Shown here: positions 50,145 through 59,256 of the stretch, piece after piece
Layout of the letters: every line of letters begins with the position of its first letter
How positions within the stretch are numbered: position 1 is the stretch's first letter
NCBI RefSeq assembly: GCF_001672755.1
Contig: NZ_LZKI01000197.1
Coordinates: forward strand, 26,282 to 90,281
Direction of reading: 5' to 3'
Source: Mycobacterium colombiense
Lineage (GTDB): Bacteria; Actinomycetota; Actinomycetes; Mycobacteriales; Mycobacteriaceae
DNA length: 64,000 nt
Made by a program: the position numbers and the translations under genes
The notes under the pieces: model-generated
Told to the model about the DNA's origin: nothing
The model's input: the letters and a program-made list of their open reading frames with translations, nothing else
The model's database searches: none

Positions 50145-51308
50145 CTACGCACACACCTTCCGATAGATCTCCAGGGTCTGCTCGGCGACGTGGGCCCAGG
50201 AGAACTCTTCGACGCAGCGCTGACGGCCCGCCTTGCCGTAGCGCTGCGCTTTGTCGCGGTCGGCGATCAGCTCGTTGACCGCTTCGGCCAATCCGGTCTG
50301 ATAGCCCTGCGCGTCGTCTGGGTCGTAATGCACCAGCGTCCCGGTGATCCCGTCAGCGACCACCTCCGGGATGCCGCCGACATCGGACGCCACCACCGCC
50401 GTCGAGCAGGCCATCGCCTCCAAGTTCACGATGCCCAACGGCTCGTACACCGACGGGCATACGAAAACCGATGCCGCCGAGAGTATTTCGCGTAGCTCGC
50501 CGATGGGCAGCATCTCCCGGATCCAGAACACCCCGGTGCGGCCGCGGGACAGCGCGGCCACGGCGTCGCGGATCTCCGCGGCGATCTCCGGGGTGTCGGG
50601 GGCGCCGGCGCACAACACCACCTGCGCCTCCGGGCTGAACCGGTGGGCGGCGGCCACCAGGTGCGCCAGCCCCTTCTGCCGCGTGATCCGGCCCACGAAC
50701 ACCACGATGGGCCGGGACGGATCGACGCCGAGCTCGGTCAGCATCGATCCGCTTCGCACCGGCCCCGCCGGGTACCAGACGTCGGTGTCGACGCCGTTGC
50801 GGATCACGTGCACCGCGCTGGGATCCAGTGTGGGATAGACACGCAGGACGTCCTCACGCATCGCGGAGCTGACCGCGATGACGGCGTCAGCGGCCAGCAC
50901 GGCCGTCTGCTCGACCCAGCTCGAGATCCGGTAGCCCCCACCGAGTTGTTCGGCCTTCCACGGGCGCAGCGGCTCGAGCGAATGCGCGGTCAAGACGTGC
51001 GGGACGCCGTAGAGCAGCGCGGCCAGATGCCCGGCCATGCCGGTGTACCAGGTGTGCGAGTGCACCACGTCGGCCTCCGACGCCGCGTTGGCCATCACCA
51101 GGTCGGCCGACAGGGTCGACATCGCCGCGTTGGCGCCTTTCAGCCGCGGGTCCGGCTCGTGCACGTGGGCGCCCGGGCGCGGTGCGCCCATGCAATGCAC
51201 GTCGACCGCGCACAGCCGGCGCAGCTGAGCGACGAGTTCGGTGACGTGTACTCCCGCTCCGCCGTAAACCTCCGGTGGGTACTCCCGCGTCATCATCGCC
51301 ACCCGCAT
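50145..51308 (-). CDS. glgM: Alpha-maltose-1-phosphate synthase GlgM (GT4)
   Basis: GT4 glycosyltransferase of 387 residues, the same length as Rv1212c. It joins ADP-glucose to glucose-1-phosphate, making maltose-1-phosphate for the GlgE alpha-glucan route. GT-B motifs: REYPPEVYGGAGVHVTEL, VHSHTWYTG, VGRITRQKGL, and the nucleotide-sugar motif CPSVYEPLGIVNLEAMAC with its two glutamates. TACCGT (51316-51321, reverse strand) is 7 nt before the ATG, implying a leaderless message. It is divergent from glgC, whose product supplies ADP-glucose, across a 171-bp gap. Confidence 0.94.
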   Translation of the reverse strand: MRVAMMTREYPPEVYGGAGVHVTELVAQLRRLCAVDVHCMGAPRPGAHVHEPDPRLKGANAAMSTLSADLVMANAASEADVVHSHTWYTGMAGHLAALLYGVPHVLTAHSLEPLRPWKAEQLGGGYRISSWVEQTAVLAADAVIAVSSAMREDVLRVYPTLDPSAVHVIRNGVDTDVWYPAGPVRSGSMLTELGVDPSRPIVVFVGRITRQKGLAHLVAAAHRFSPEAQVVLCAGAPDTPEIAAEIRDAVAALSRGRTGVFWIREMLPIGELREILSAASVFVCPSVYEPLGIVNLEAMACSTAVVASDVGGIPEVVADGITGTLVHYDPDDAQGYQTGLAEAVNELIADRDKAQRYGKAGRQRCVEEFSWAHVAEQTLEIYRKVCA

Positions 51309-51479
51309 ACCCCGAACGGTAGTTCGGCGAGGGGGCCCGCCGCGAGTCGGGTTCGCCACACCGCCGGCGCGATCTTCGCGGCGTGCGCGGCCAAATACCT
51401 TGACAGACAGCCCCACAGAACTTCGCCAATCACCCCTTCCCCCTGGCAGCCCTTCGCAACGGCCGATAGGTTTGACAAC
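51309..51479. promoter_or_regulatory. Divergent glgM/glgC promoter region with two leaderless -10 boxes
   Basis: For glgM, reverse-strand TACCGT (51316-51321) lies 7 nt before its ATG. For glgC, TAGGTT (51467-51472) lies 7 nt before its ATG. A perfect TTGACA is at 51400-51405 but is badly spaced for either box, so it may serve another start site. No clear operator palindrome was seen. Confidence 0.5.
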
Positions 51480-52694
51480 ATGAGGGAAGCGCCACACGTG
51501 CTGGGCATCGTCCTGGCCGGCGGTGAGGGCAAGCGGCTGTATCCGCTGACCGCGGACCGTGCCAAGCCCGCGGTTCCCTTCGGGGGCGCCTACCGACTGA
51601 TCGACTTCGTCCTGTCCAACCTCGTCAATGCCCGGTATCTGCGCATCTGTGTTCTCACCCAGTACAAGTCGCATTCACTGGACCGTCACATTTCGCAGAA
51701 CTGGCGGTTGTCCGGCCTGGCCGGCGAGTACATCACCCCGGTGCCCGCCCAGCAGCGGCTCGGCCCGCGCTGGTACACCGGCTCGGCCGACGCGATCTAT
51801 CAGTCGCTCAACCTGATCTATGACGAAGACCCCGACTACATCGTGGTTTTCGGTGCCGACCACGTGTACCGGATGGACCCCGAGCAGATGGTCCGGTTCC
51901 ACATCGACAGCGGCGCGGGCGCGACGGTGGCCGGCATCCGGGTGCCCCGCGGCGAAGCAACCGCGTTCGGCTGCATCGACTCCGACGAGTCGGGCCGCAT
52001 CCACAAGTTCGTGGAGAAACCGCTGGATCCGCCGGGTACCCCGGACGACCCCGAGCAGACGTTCGTGTCGATGGGCAACTACATCTTCACCACCAAGGTG
52101 CTCATCGACGCGATCCGCGCGGACGCCGACGACGACCATTCCGATCACGACATGGGCGGCGACATCATCCCCCGACTGGTCGAGGACGGGATGGCCGCCG
52201 TGTACGACTTCAGCGACAACGAGGTGCCCGGCGCCACCGATCGTGACCGCGCCTACTGGCGGGACGTCGGAACGCTGGACGCGTTCTACGACGCCCACAT
52301 GGACCTGGTGTCGGTGCATCCGGTGTTCAACCTGTACAACAAGCGCTGGCCGATCCGCGGCGAGTCGGAGAACCTGGCGCCGGCCAAGTTCGTCAACGGC
52401 GGTTCCGCGCAGGAGTCGGTGGTGGGTGCGGGCAGCATCATCTCGGCGGCTTCGGTGCGCAACTCGGTGCTGTCGTCCAACGTGGTGGTCGACGACGGGG
52501 CGATCGTGGAGGGCAGCGTGATCATGCCCGGCGCCCGCGTCGGCCGCGGCGCGGTGGTGCGCCACGCGATCCTGGACAAGAACGTCGTCGTCGGGCCGGG
52601 CGAGATGGTGGGCGTGGATCTGGAAAAGGACCGCGAGCGCTTCGCGATCAGCGCCGGCGGTGTGGTCGCCGTCGGCAAGGGCGTCTGGATCTAG
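51480..52694 (+). CDS. glgC: Glucose-1-phosphate adenylyltransferase GlgC
   Basis: ADP-glucose pyrophosphorylase of 404 residues (Rv1213). The N-terminal nucleotidyltransferase domain has GIVLAGGEGKRLYPLTADRAKPAVPFGG-type signature, WYTGSADAIYQ and the catalytic DHVYRMD; a left-handed beta-helix occupies about the last 100 residues. ADP-glucose feeds GlgM and possibly GpgS. The ATG at 51480 is leaderless by the TAGGTT box; the frame is open upstream to 50643, antisense to glgM, and is not coding there. Its stop shares bases with the stop of the convergent hydrolase gene (CTAG at 52691-52694). Confidence 0.95.
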   Translation: MREAPHVLGIVLAGGEGKRLYPLTADRAKPAVPFGGAYRLIDFVLSNLVNARYLRICVLTQYKSHSLDRHISQNWRLSGLAGEYITPVPAQQRLGPRWYTGSADAIYQSLNLIYDEDPDYIVVFGADHVYRMDPEQMVRFHIDSGAGATVAGIRVPRGEATAFGCIDSDESGRIHKFVEKPLDPPGTPDDPEQTFVSMGNYIFTTKVLIDAIRADADDDHSDHDMGGDIIPRLVEDGMAAVYDFSDNEVPGATDRDRAYWRDVGTLDAFYDAHMDLVSVHPVFNLYNKRWPIRGESENLAPAKFVNGGSAQESVVGAGSIISAASVRNSVLSSNVVVDDGAIVEGSVIMPGARVGRGAVVRHAILDKNVVVGPGEMVGVDLEKDRERFAISAGGVVAVGKGVWI

Positions 52695-54382
52695 CCCGGG
52701 ATCTCCGGCACCAGCAGGTGGGCCTCGCGTTGCGGACCCCAGTGCAATGTGACGCGGCCGCGCGGCGAGCCCTGGTACCACGCCGGAAACTGGCCGGTGA
52801 GTGGGTTTCTCGGGGACAGCCAGCGTGCGGCGACCACCAGCCGCAGCTGCTCGCCGGCGCGGAACAGCGTCGCCGACGGGCCCAGCTCCACCTCGACCGC
52901 GGCCAACTCGCCGGCCGACAGCGGCCGTGGGTCGACGCCCGTGATGACGGGTTCGGCCGGCCGGGACAGCTCCGGGTCCAGGGCGCGCAACGCAACTCGC
53001 TGCCACCCGCTGGTCACCCGGTCGCGGCCGTAGCCGTAGGACCCCTCGAAACCGACGAACCGCCCGCGGCGCCACTTCTCCACGCCGACGAACAGGTTCG
53101 CGTCGTCGCAACCGCTCAGCTCGACAAACAGCCGGGCCACCATCGGGCCGGTCAACTCGACGTCCTCGGCCACGGTCCAGGCGAAAGATGCTGCACCGGA
53201 ACGTGTTCCGAACTCGATGCGGCCGGGGGCCGCGGGTTGTTCGGCCGTCAGTGCGCCGGCATCGCCCAGATACATTGGGCGCCAACGTGTGCGGGCCAGC
53301 GGCCATTCGGCCTCTTCGCGCACCGCGGTGACGGTGTCGCGGTCCGCGCGCACTTCCAGGCGCACGCTGCGCGCGGCGGGGGCGCCGTCCAGCACATCGC
53401 GAAAGAACTTCAGCTGCTCGGCGCGCGCCGCGTCGGAGTAGAAGGTCGTCCACTTGCCCCCGCGGTGCGTGTAGAGCCGGGCGTGGTCGGAGCCGCCGCG
53501 CGCGAATGCCCGCATCGAGCCGCGGCTGTGCAGGTTGTTGTCCGAGAAGCTGCCGCAGACCAGCATGGGCACCTTGATCGCCGACAGGTCGGGCGCCAGC
53601 GAGCGCCAGAACTCGTCGCGCTGCGGGTGGTCTTCCTGCATCCGCGCGAAGTCGTAGTCCTGCCTGGTGTCGCGACTGAGGTTGCGCGACCACAGCCGGC
53701 TGAAGCCGATCTCGTGAACGCCGCCGGGAAACATCAGGTCGCGGTAGGCGTCGGTGAAGCCTTCCCACGGGCAGATCGCCCGCAACGCCGGCGGCGCCAG
53801 GGCGGCCACGGCGTACTGGCTGATCGCCAGGTAGGACACACCGAGCATGACCACGTTCCCGTCGCTCCACGGTTGTGCGGCGATCCACTGCACCAGGTCG
53901 TAGGTGTCCTCGGCTTCCCGGCGGGACAACAGGTTCCCGGTGCCGTCCGAATGGCCGCAGCCGCGCGAGTCGGCGTTCACCACGACGAAGCCCTGGGCGG
54001 TCCACCATGCCGGATCCGGCGCCTCCCAGCCGGTCAGGGTCGAAAACGCCACCGGTTGCGGCTGGCGTATCAAGCGGTACTGCGCCGAGAACGTCGTCTT
54101 AGTGCCGCGCCGGGTCGGCAGGTTGTCTTTGCCGTACGGGTGAATGCTCAGGATGACCGGCTTGGGCGCTGCGGCCCCATCCCCGTCGCGAAAGACGTTG
54201 ATCCGCAAGACCGTTCCGTCCCGCGTGGTGACGGCCACGTCACGCTCGACCCGCAGATCCGCGGGTGGGTCGGTGACCGTGACGGGGGGCTTGGCGACCC
54301 CGCGAATTCTGGTCACCGCATACCGCAGCGCGCCGGGGCGCCGCCACGGGCGGTCCCAGGCCCGTCGCCGATGGTGCAGCAC
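52691..54382 (-). CDS. CocE/NonD-family hydrolase (X-Pro dipeptidyl-peptidase-like, Rv1215c)
   Basis: Serine hydrolase of 563 residues. The alpha/beta-hydrolase part has the nucleophile elbow GVSYLA, the N-terminal ADSRGCGHSDGTGN, and the CocE-type WEGFTDAYRD; the C-terminal ~200 residues form the jelly-roll (ELTGPMVARLFVELSGCDDANLFVGVEKW ... LFRAGEQLRLVVAARWL). No signal peptide is evident. Family members cleave esters or Xaa-Pro peptides; the substrate here is unknown. TAGGGT (54389-54394, reverse strand) is 6 nt before the GTG, so it is probably leaderless. Confidence 0.88.
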   Translation of the reverse strand: MLHHRRRAWDRPWRRPGALRYAVTRIRGVAKPPVTVTDPPADLRVERDVAVTTRDGTVLRINVFRDGDGAAAPKPVILSIHPYGKDNLPTRRGTKTTFSAQYRLIRQPQPVAFSTLTGWEAPDPAWWTAQGFVVVNADSRGCGHSDGTGNLLSRREAEDTYDLVQWIAAQPWSDGNVVMLGVSYLAISQYAVAALAPPALRAICPWEGFTDAYRDLMFPGGVHEIGFSRLWSRNLSRDTRQDYDFARMQEDHPQRDEFWRSLAPDLSAIKVPMLVCGSFSDNNLHSRGSMRAFARGGSDHARLYTHRGGKWTTFYSDAARAEQLKFFRDVLDGAPAARSVRLEVRADRDTVTAVREEAEWPLARTRWRPMYLGDAGALTAEQPAAPGRIEFGTRSGAASFAWTVAEDVELTGPMVARLFVELSGCDDANLFVGVEKWRRGRFVGFEGSYGYGRDRVTSGWQRVALRALDPELSRPAEPVITGVDPRPLSAGELAAVEVELGPSATLFRAGEQLRLVVAARWLSPRNPLTGQFPAWYQGSPRGRVTLHWGPQREAHLLVPEIPG

Positions 54383-54388
54383 GCCAAT

Positions 54389-54394
54389 ACCCTA
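54389..54394 (-). promoter_or_regulatory. Leaderless-type -10 box for CocE-like gene
   Basis: Reverse-strand TAGGGT lies 6 nt upstream of the GTG at 54382 without a ribosome binding site in between. It is within the 29-bp gap after the ICMT-like gene. Confidence 0.5.
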
Positions 54395-54411
54395 AGCGGC
54401 GGGCCCGGTGG

Positions 54412-55086
54412 CTACCAGACGAAAGGCACCAGCCGGTAGCGCACGCGGTCGGCGTATTCGCGGTATCCGGGCAGTTCCCGGAGAAGCAGCTTTTCCTCAT
54501 CGAGGATGCGCAGCGTCAGTCCGGCGGTGCCCGGGATGATGAAGAGCAATCCCCAGTACGAGCCGAGCGCCAGGGGGATACCGATCATCATGACCACATT
54601 GCCGACGTACATCGGATGGCGGACGAATTTGTAGAGGCCGTCGGACACGACCGTCTGGCCGCTTTCCACCGTCACCGTGGCGCCCGCATAGCTGTTCTGG
54701 ACGATCACCAGCATGGCGATGCCGAGACCCGTCGCCACCAGCACGTCGCCGAGTACCGACAGCCACGGCGGCACCGATGACCAGCCGAACCGATGATCGA
54801 GCGCGCTGAACACCATGGTCGCGAACAGGGCGAAAAACGACCCGGCGATGATGAACTTCTGAGCCTTCCGGGGTTCCGCCCGCGGGCCGGCGCGCATGCG
54901 GCGCTGCAGGGCCGCGGGATTGGCCCGGGCCAGGTAGACGGCGGGGACGAGGGTCGCCACCGTGAACACGGCGATGAAGACCCACGCCTGCCAGTAGTGC
55001 AGCGTGCCGGCCGGCAGGAGAAGGATCAGAATCCAGGAGAGAACGCCCCAGAGGGATGTCGCCGTTACCCTGATCCCGGTTTTCAT
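54412..55086 (-). CDS. Isoprenylcysteine carboxyl methyltransferase-like membrane protein (Rv1216c)
   Basis: Membrane protein of 224 residues with about five hydrophobic segments. The C-terminal region has the ICMT/phospholipid methyltransferase signature: KFVRHPMYVGNVVMMIGIPLALGS, then LRILDEEKLLLRELPGYREYADRVRYRLVPFVW, which in the family binds S-adenosylmethionine. A methyl acceptor is not known; lipids or isoprenoids are likely. It follows the ABC permease gene by 7 bp and so is probably part of the TetR-controlled efflux operon. Confidence 0.85.
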   Translation of the reverse strand: MKTGIRVTATSLWGVLSWILILLLPAGTLHYWQAWVFIAVFTVATLVPAVYLARANPAALQRRMRAGPRAEPRKAQKFIIAGSFFALFATMVFSALDHRFGWSSVPPWLSVLGDVLVATGLGIAMLVIVQNSYAGATVTVESGQTVVSDGLYKFVRHPMYVGNVVMMIGIPLALGSYWGLLFIIPGTAGLTLRILDEEKLLLRELPGYREYADRVRYRLVPFVW

Positions 55087-55093
55087 CGCACTC

Positions 55094-56737
55094 CTAGCAG
55101 CGGAGGTCGCGGCGCCGAAAAGCTATGGCACCCAGAACCACCAACCCTACGTCCATGGCCAGTAGCCATAACAGTGGTACGACGCTGAATTCCGTACCGA
55201 TCCGCGGAATGTGTGCGAAGGGTTCCAGGTCGAGCAACCACTGCGAGAAACCGGCCAACGACCCGATCAGGTACAGGGCGACGAAGCCGATCAGCACTCC
55301 CCAGGCCACCGGCGTCAGGCGCGGCGCAAAGCCGAACACGCAGACCGTCACGGCCGACAGCAGCCACACGGCGGGCAGTTGTACGGCCGCGCTGGCAACG
55401 ACCATCGGCAGCCTGGCGCCGACATCGCCGGCCGCGACGCCGTAGACGACACCGGCGGTCAGGCCGCTGGCCAGCATCGCCGCCGCCGATCCGGCGAGCG
55501 CGGTGACCAAATGACTTGTCAGCCAGCGGGTTCGCGACACCGCGCCGGCCAGCACCGTTTCGGCTCGCTGGCTCGACTCTTCCTGGTGGAGCCGCAACGT
55601 CAGCGAGACCGCGAACGCGGCGGCCACCATGCCCATCATGGAAAACGCGACGGCGATGAACGCGTCCTCGAGGGCGTTGGTGCCGCCCATTCGAGCGACG
55701 ATGTCGCGTGCCACGCCGCTGTCGCCAAGCTCGTCGCCGATGCCGTGCACCACGCTGCCGATCAGCAGGCCGTACAGGCACAGCCCCACGGTCCACAGCA
55801 GCAGCGCGGCGCGGTCCAGCCGCCACGTCAGCCCGAAGACGTTGCCCAGCGCCGGCGCGGCGTTGCCGCGGCCGGGTCGCTCCGCGATCAGCCCGGCGCC
55901 GACGTCGCGGCCGGCGAGCAACCGATACGCCAGCACGGTCAACACGGCCGTCGTCACCAGGTGCAGCGCCAGCACCCACCACCGGTCGCCCGCATACGGT
56001 TTGACCTGCAGCGACCACCCCAGCGGCGAGAGCCACGAGAGTGTGCCGTCACCCGCGTCGCCGACGGCCCGCAGGGTGAACGCGGCGCCCAGTACGGCGA
56101 ACGCGGCGCCGCGGGCGAACCGGGCGCTCGGCGACAGCTGCGCGGTCACGGCGGCGACGGCGGTGAACACCAGACCGGAGCAGGCCAGCGCCGCCCCGAA
56201 GGCCAGCGACCCGCCGGCCGGGACGTCGGTGCTCAACAGGCCGGCCGCACCGATCGCGCCGGTGGCAATCGATGCTCCGAACGACAGCAGCAGCGCCGCG
56301 CTCAGGCTGGCGTAGCGGCCGATCGCGGTCGAGTCCACCAACTCGGTCCGTCCGTTCTCCTCGTCGGCGCGGGTATGCCGGATCACCGTGAGGATGACGG
56401 CCACCGCGATCAGCATGTGGAACATGCCGGCTTTCCAAATGCCCACGGCGCCAAGGCTGTCGTTGTAGACCTGGCCGTAGAGGGCGCGCTGGGCCGGGCT
56501 GGCCATGATGGAGGCCACGAACCCGGCGCGGGCGGGCGCGGTGGGGTAGACCTTTTCGATACTGCCGACGTACACCGTGGCCAACGGTACCGACAGCAGC
56601 AGTACCCACAACGGCATCGAGACGCGGTCGCGGCGCAGGTAGAGCCGCAGCATCGCGAGCGTTCCGGAGAAGCTCGAATTCGTAAGCGGCGCGGGCGATG
56701 CCGACGCAAAGGGACGGTCGAGGGTGGTCGTGCTCAT
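55094..56737 (-). CDS. ABC-2 type exporter permease (Rv1217c)
   Basis: Membrane permease of 547 residues with about 12 hydrophobic segments, arranged as two similar halves. MLRLYLRRDRVSMPLWVLLLSVPLATVYV opens the first half, and WRLDRAALLLWTVGLCLYGLLIGSV the second. In M. tuberculosis Rv1217c works with Rv1218c as a multidrug exporter. Its ATG overlaps the ATPase gene's stop (ATGA at 56734-56737), so subunits are produced together. Confidence 0.9.
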   Translation of the reverse strand: MSTTTLDRPFASASPAPLTNSSFSGTLAMLRLYLRRDRVSMPLWVLLLSVPLATVYVGSIEKVYPTAPARAGFVASIMASPAQRALYGQVYNDSLGAVGIWKAGMFHMLIAVAVILTVIRHTRADEENGRTELVDSTAIGRYASLSAALLLSFGASIATGAIGAAGLLSTDVPAGGSLAFGAALACSGLVFTAVAAVTAQLSPSARFARGAAFAVLGAAFTLRAVGDAGDGTLSWLSPLGWSLQVKPYAGDRWWVLALHLVTTAVLTVLAYRLLAGRDVGAGLIAERPGRGNAAPALGNVFGLTWRLDRAALLLWTVGLCLYGLLIGSVVHGIGDELGDSGVARDIVARMGGTNALEDAFIAVAFSMMGMVAAAFAVSLTLRLHQEESSQRAETVLAGAVSRTRWLTSHLVTALAGSAAAMLASGLTAGVVYGVAAGDVGARLPMVVASAAVQLPAVWLLSAVTVCVFGFAPRLTPVAWGVLIGFVALYLIGSLAGFSQWLLDLEPFAHIPRIGTEFSVVPLLWLLAMDVGLVVLGAIAFRRRDLRC

Positions 56738-57687
56738 GACAGCGAGACCTCTGCTTCGTCGCGTCCGCGCCGACCGTCGCCGCCAGACGTGTCGTAGTGG
56801 CGCAGGAAGAGCTCTTCGAGGGTCGGCGGCTGGCTGACCAGGCTGCGCACCCCGGCATCGCCGAGCACCCGGATGAGCTCGCCCAGGCTTTCGCTGTCGA
56901 CCTGGGCGCGCAGCGTGTTGCCCTCGACGGTGACGTCCTCGACGCCCTTGATGCGCCTGAGATCACCTGGATCGCCGGTCATTTCGGCCTTGATCGAGGT
57001 GCGGCTCAGGTGCCGCATGGAGTTCAGCGACCCGCTCTCGATGGTCTTGCCGGCGCGGATGATCGTCACCCGTTCGCACAGCGCTTCCGTCTCGGCCAGG
57101 ATGTGACTGGACAACAACACCGTCGTGCCCCGGTCGCGGGCCTGCGCCACACACTGTTGAAACACGTTCTCCATCAACGGGTCCAGGCCGCTGCTCGGCT
57201 CGTCCAGGAGCAGCAGCCCGGCGTGCGACGAGAACGCCGAGATCAACGAAACCTTCTGGCGGTTGCCCTTGGAATACGTGCGCGCCTTCTTGTGCGGGTC
57301 CAGGTCGAAGCGCTCGATCAGCTCGGCGCGGCGCTTCTTGTCGATGCCGCCCCGCATGCGGGCCAGCAGGTCGATGGTCTCACCGCCGGTCAGCGACGGC
57401 CACAGGGTGACGTCGCCTGGGACATAGGCGATCTGGCGATGCAGGGCGACGGCCTGGGTCCAGGGGTCGCCACCGAGCAGCCGCGCGCTGCCGCCGTCGG
57501 GCTTGACCAGACCCAGCAGGATGCGGATGGTCGTCGACTTCCCGGCGCCGTTGGGCCCGAGGAACCCGTGAACTTCGCCTTCCCGCACCGTGAGGTCCAG
57601 GCCGTCCAGCGCCCGCACCACACCGAAGTTTTTGGTGAGCCCGCGGATCTCGATGGGTGCGACACCGGCGGCGTTTTCAGTGGGCAT
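56734..57687 (-). CDS. ABC exporter ATPase (Rv1218c)
   Basis: Nucleotide-binding subunit of 317 residues. Walker A is GPNGAGKST, the Q-loop is in IAYVPGDV (Gln-poor variant), the signature is YSKGNRQKVSLI, Walker B is LLLLDEPSSGLD, and the H-loop is SSHIL. The C-terminal ~90 residues are the regulatory extension seen in DrrA-type exporters. It partners the permease encoded next. Its start overlaps the 3' end of the tetR gene by 11 bp, linking it to the repressor's transcription. Confidence 0.92.
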   Translation of the reverse strand: MPTENAAGVAPIEIRGLTKNFGVVRALDGLDLTVREGEVHGFLGPNGAGKSTTIRILLGLVKPDGGSARLLGGDPWTQAVALHRQIAYVPGDVTLWPSLTGGETIDLLARMRGGIDKKRRAELIERFDLDPHKKARTYSKGNRQKVSLISAFSSHAGLLLLDEPSSGLDPLMENVFQQCVAQARDRGTTVLLSSHILAETEALCERVTIIRAGKTIESGSLNSMRHLSRTSIKAEMTGDPGDLRRIKGVEDVTVEGNTLRAQVDSESLGELIRVLGDAGVRSLVSQPPTLEELFLRHYDTSGGDGRRGRDEAEVSLS

Positions 57688-58315
57688 CAGATTCTCCTTG
57701 ATCTTCAGCGGCCAGAAATGCGTCGTACATGGTCCGGTCGGTCAGCAATCCCTCGCTGTAGACCTCGAGCGCGGGCAATACCATGTCACGCGAGTAGTCG
57801 CGCAGCACCGCCCGCAGATCCGTTGGCGTTTCGTGCATTTGGATGTAGAGCAAAAAGCCGCCGCCGCCGGTGATGGCCAGATACCTGGCCCTGGCCTTGG
57901 GGTCGCGGCTGGGCTTGATCGTCCCGGCGCGCACGCCCTCTTCCATGTATTCCTCGGCGTTGTCGATCATCTTGCGCCACAGCATGTTTGCCAGGTCGCC
58001 GCCGGCCTGCATGCTGCGCACCAGGTAGGCCATCAGCGGCGCGTACTCCTCGATCTCGGCCATCTGGGCGAACCATGTGGCCGGGTCATTGGATTGCAAG
58101 GCCGCCGACTTGTTGCCGCGGATCGTCTCGGCGATGTAGTCCTCGCACGCCTTGCGCAGGCCGTCCTTGGAGCCGAAGTGGTGTATGACCAGTGCGGCGC
58201 TGACGCCTGCCGCTTCGGCGATGGCGCGCAGCCCGACGCCGAATCCGTGCTCGCCGAATTGTTCGATGGCCGCGTCTCGGATCCGGGCGGCTGCGGTCAA
58301 GTCGGCTGAACGCAT
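57677..58315 (-). CDS. TetR-family repressor of the ABC exporter (Rv1219c)
   Basis: Regulator of 212 residues, the same length as Rv1219c, which represses Rv1217c-Rv1218c in M. tuberculosis. The helix-turn-helix is RIRDAAIEQFGEHGFGVGLRAIAEAAGVSAALVIHHFGSKDGL (read in parts: AAIEQFGEHGF and IAEAAGVSAALVIHHF). The C-terminal domain is helical and aromatic, suited to hydrophobic ligands. A leaderless -10 box, TAGCGT (58323-58328, reverse strand), lies 7 nt before the ATG. Two palindromic sites cover this box and the start codon, so the gene should repress itself and the downstream exporter and ICMT-like genes. Confidence 0.92.
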   Translation of the reverse strand: MRSADLTAAARIRDAAIEQFGEHGFGVGLRAIAEAAGVSAALVIHHFGSKDGLRKACEDYIAETIRGNKSAALQSNDPATWFAQMAEIEEYAPLMAYLVRSMQAGGDLANMLWRKMIDNAEEYMEEGVRAGTIKPSRDPKARARYLAITGGGGFLLYIQMHETPTDLRAVLRDYSRDMVLPALEVYSEGLLTDRTMYDAFLAAEDQGESDAH

Positions 58316-58341
58316 GTTCAGTACGCTAAACGCACGTTCAG
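58306..58341. promoter_or_regulatory. Two tandem 16-bp operators over the tetR start and -10 box
   Basis: Site 1, CTGAAC-GCAT-GTTCAG (58306-58321), is a perfect palindrome overlapping the ATG and predicted transcription start. Site 2, CTAAAC-GCAC-GTTCAG (58326-58341), has one mismatched base and covers the TAGCGT box (58323-58328). Centres are 20 bp apart, about two helical turns, so two TetR dimers could bind the same DNA face. Confidence 0.75.
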
Positions 58342-58447
58342 CCCGCGGTCAAGGACGGCGCGCGTCAAGAATCCATAAAGATGTCGCCGCTCGCGGAAAC
58401 GGCCTGCTCGACGCCCGAAACGGCGGGATGGGCGAAAGCCAGGCGAA

Positions 58448-59116
58448 TCAGTCGCGGACGGCGGCCAGGATGCCGTCGCCGAGCGGCACCAGCGCCGGGG
58501 TGAGGCGCTCGTCCTCGGCGATCAGGCGTGCCGCCTCCCGGACCGCGACCACCTCGGCGTCGCGGGCGGCGGGGTCGCCGGCCCGTCCGCCCAACGCGGC
58601 CCGATGCACCACGATCACGCCACCGGGGCGCAGCAGCCGCACGCCCTCGACGACGTAGTCCGGCTGATCGACCGGGTCGGCGTCGATGAACACCAGGTCG
58701 TAGGACTCGTCGGCGAGCCGGGTGAGCACTTCCTGGGCGCGGCCACCGATCAGCCGGGTGCGCGACGGGCCGATGCCTGCCTCGGTGAACGCCTGCTTGG
58801 CCAGCCGCAGATATTCGGGCTCGATGTCGATCGTCGTCAAGACGCCGTCGTCGCTCATACCGGACAACAACCACAGCCCACTGACGCCCGCGCCGGTGCC
58901 GACTTCGGCGATGGCCTTTCCGCCACTCAGCTTGGTCAGCAGGCTCAGCAACGCGCCGACGGCCGGTGTCACCGCGCCGGCGCCGATGTCCACGGCCCGC
59001 TCGCGCGCGGCCGCCAGCAGCGCGTCTTCCGATATCGAGCTTTCGGCGTGGGCGAAGAGCGATTCGGCCCGGCTGGGCGCTGCCGGGCCGGGGGCTTCTG
59101 CGTCGGTGCCGTCCAT
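58448..59116 (-). CDS. SAM-dependent O-methyltransferase (Rv1220c)
   Basis: Class I methyltransferase of 222 residues of the CCoAOMT-like family. Motif I is AEVGTGAGVSGLWLLSG, then TTIDIEPEYLRLAKQAF, and DLVFIDADPVDQPDYV with the metal/SAM-binding aspartates, and LLRPGGVIVVHRA. The ATG at 59116 is favoured because TACGCT (59123-59128, reverse strand) lies 6 nt upstream. The open frame continues to 59212 without similarity. It is divergent from sigE. The acceptor substrate is unknown. Confidence 0.9.
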   Translation of the reverse strand: MDGTDAEAPGPAAPSRAESLFAHAESSISEDALLAAARERAVDIGAGAVTPAVGALLSLLTKLSGGKAIAEVGTGAGVSGLWLLSGMSDDGVLTTIDIEPEYLRLAKQAFTEAGIGPSRTRLIGGRAQEVLTRLADESYDLVFIDADPVDQPDYVVEGVRLLRPGGVIVVHRAALGGRAGDPAARDAEVVAVREAARLIAEDERLTPALVPLGDGILAAVRD

Positions 59117-59122
59117 GCCCGC

Positions 59123-59128
59123 AGCGTA
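59123..59128 (-). promoter_or_regulatory. Leaderless-type -10 box for O-methyltransferase gene
   Basis: Reverse-strand TACGCT is 6 nt before the ATG at 59116 and decides that start. Confidence 0.5.
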
Positions 59129-59256
59129 TTCCACTTCCGCGCACAGTCCGACAGGCGCGCCTGAATCCGATCGGGGTGACACGCCCAACGGTTCTACTGC
59201 GTTTAATGTCACTGCGCGGTGGATATCTCCTGCACAGCGCAGGTAACGATACGGTT

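Noticed and set aside
51400..51405. TTGACA as the -35 box of glgC
   Set aside because: It is 61 bp upstream of the TAGGTT box, far outside the 16-18 bp spacing required.
51675..54008. 777-residue open frame on the minus strand
   Set aside because: Spans the glgC antisense strand and another frame of the CocE-like gene; both real genes have clear catalytic motifs.
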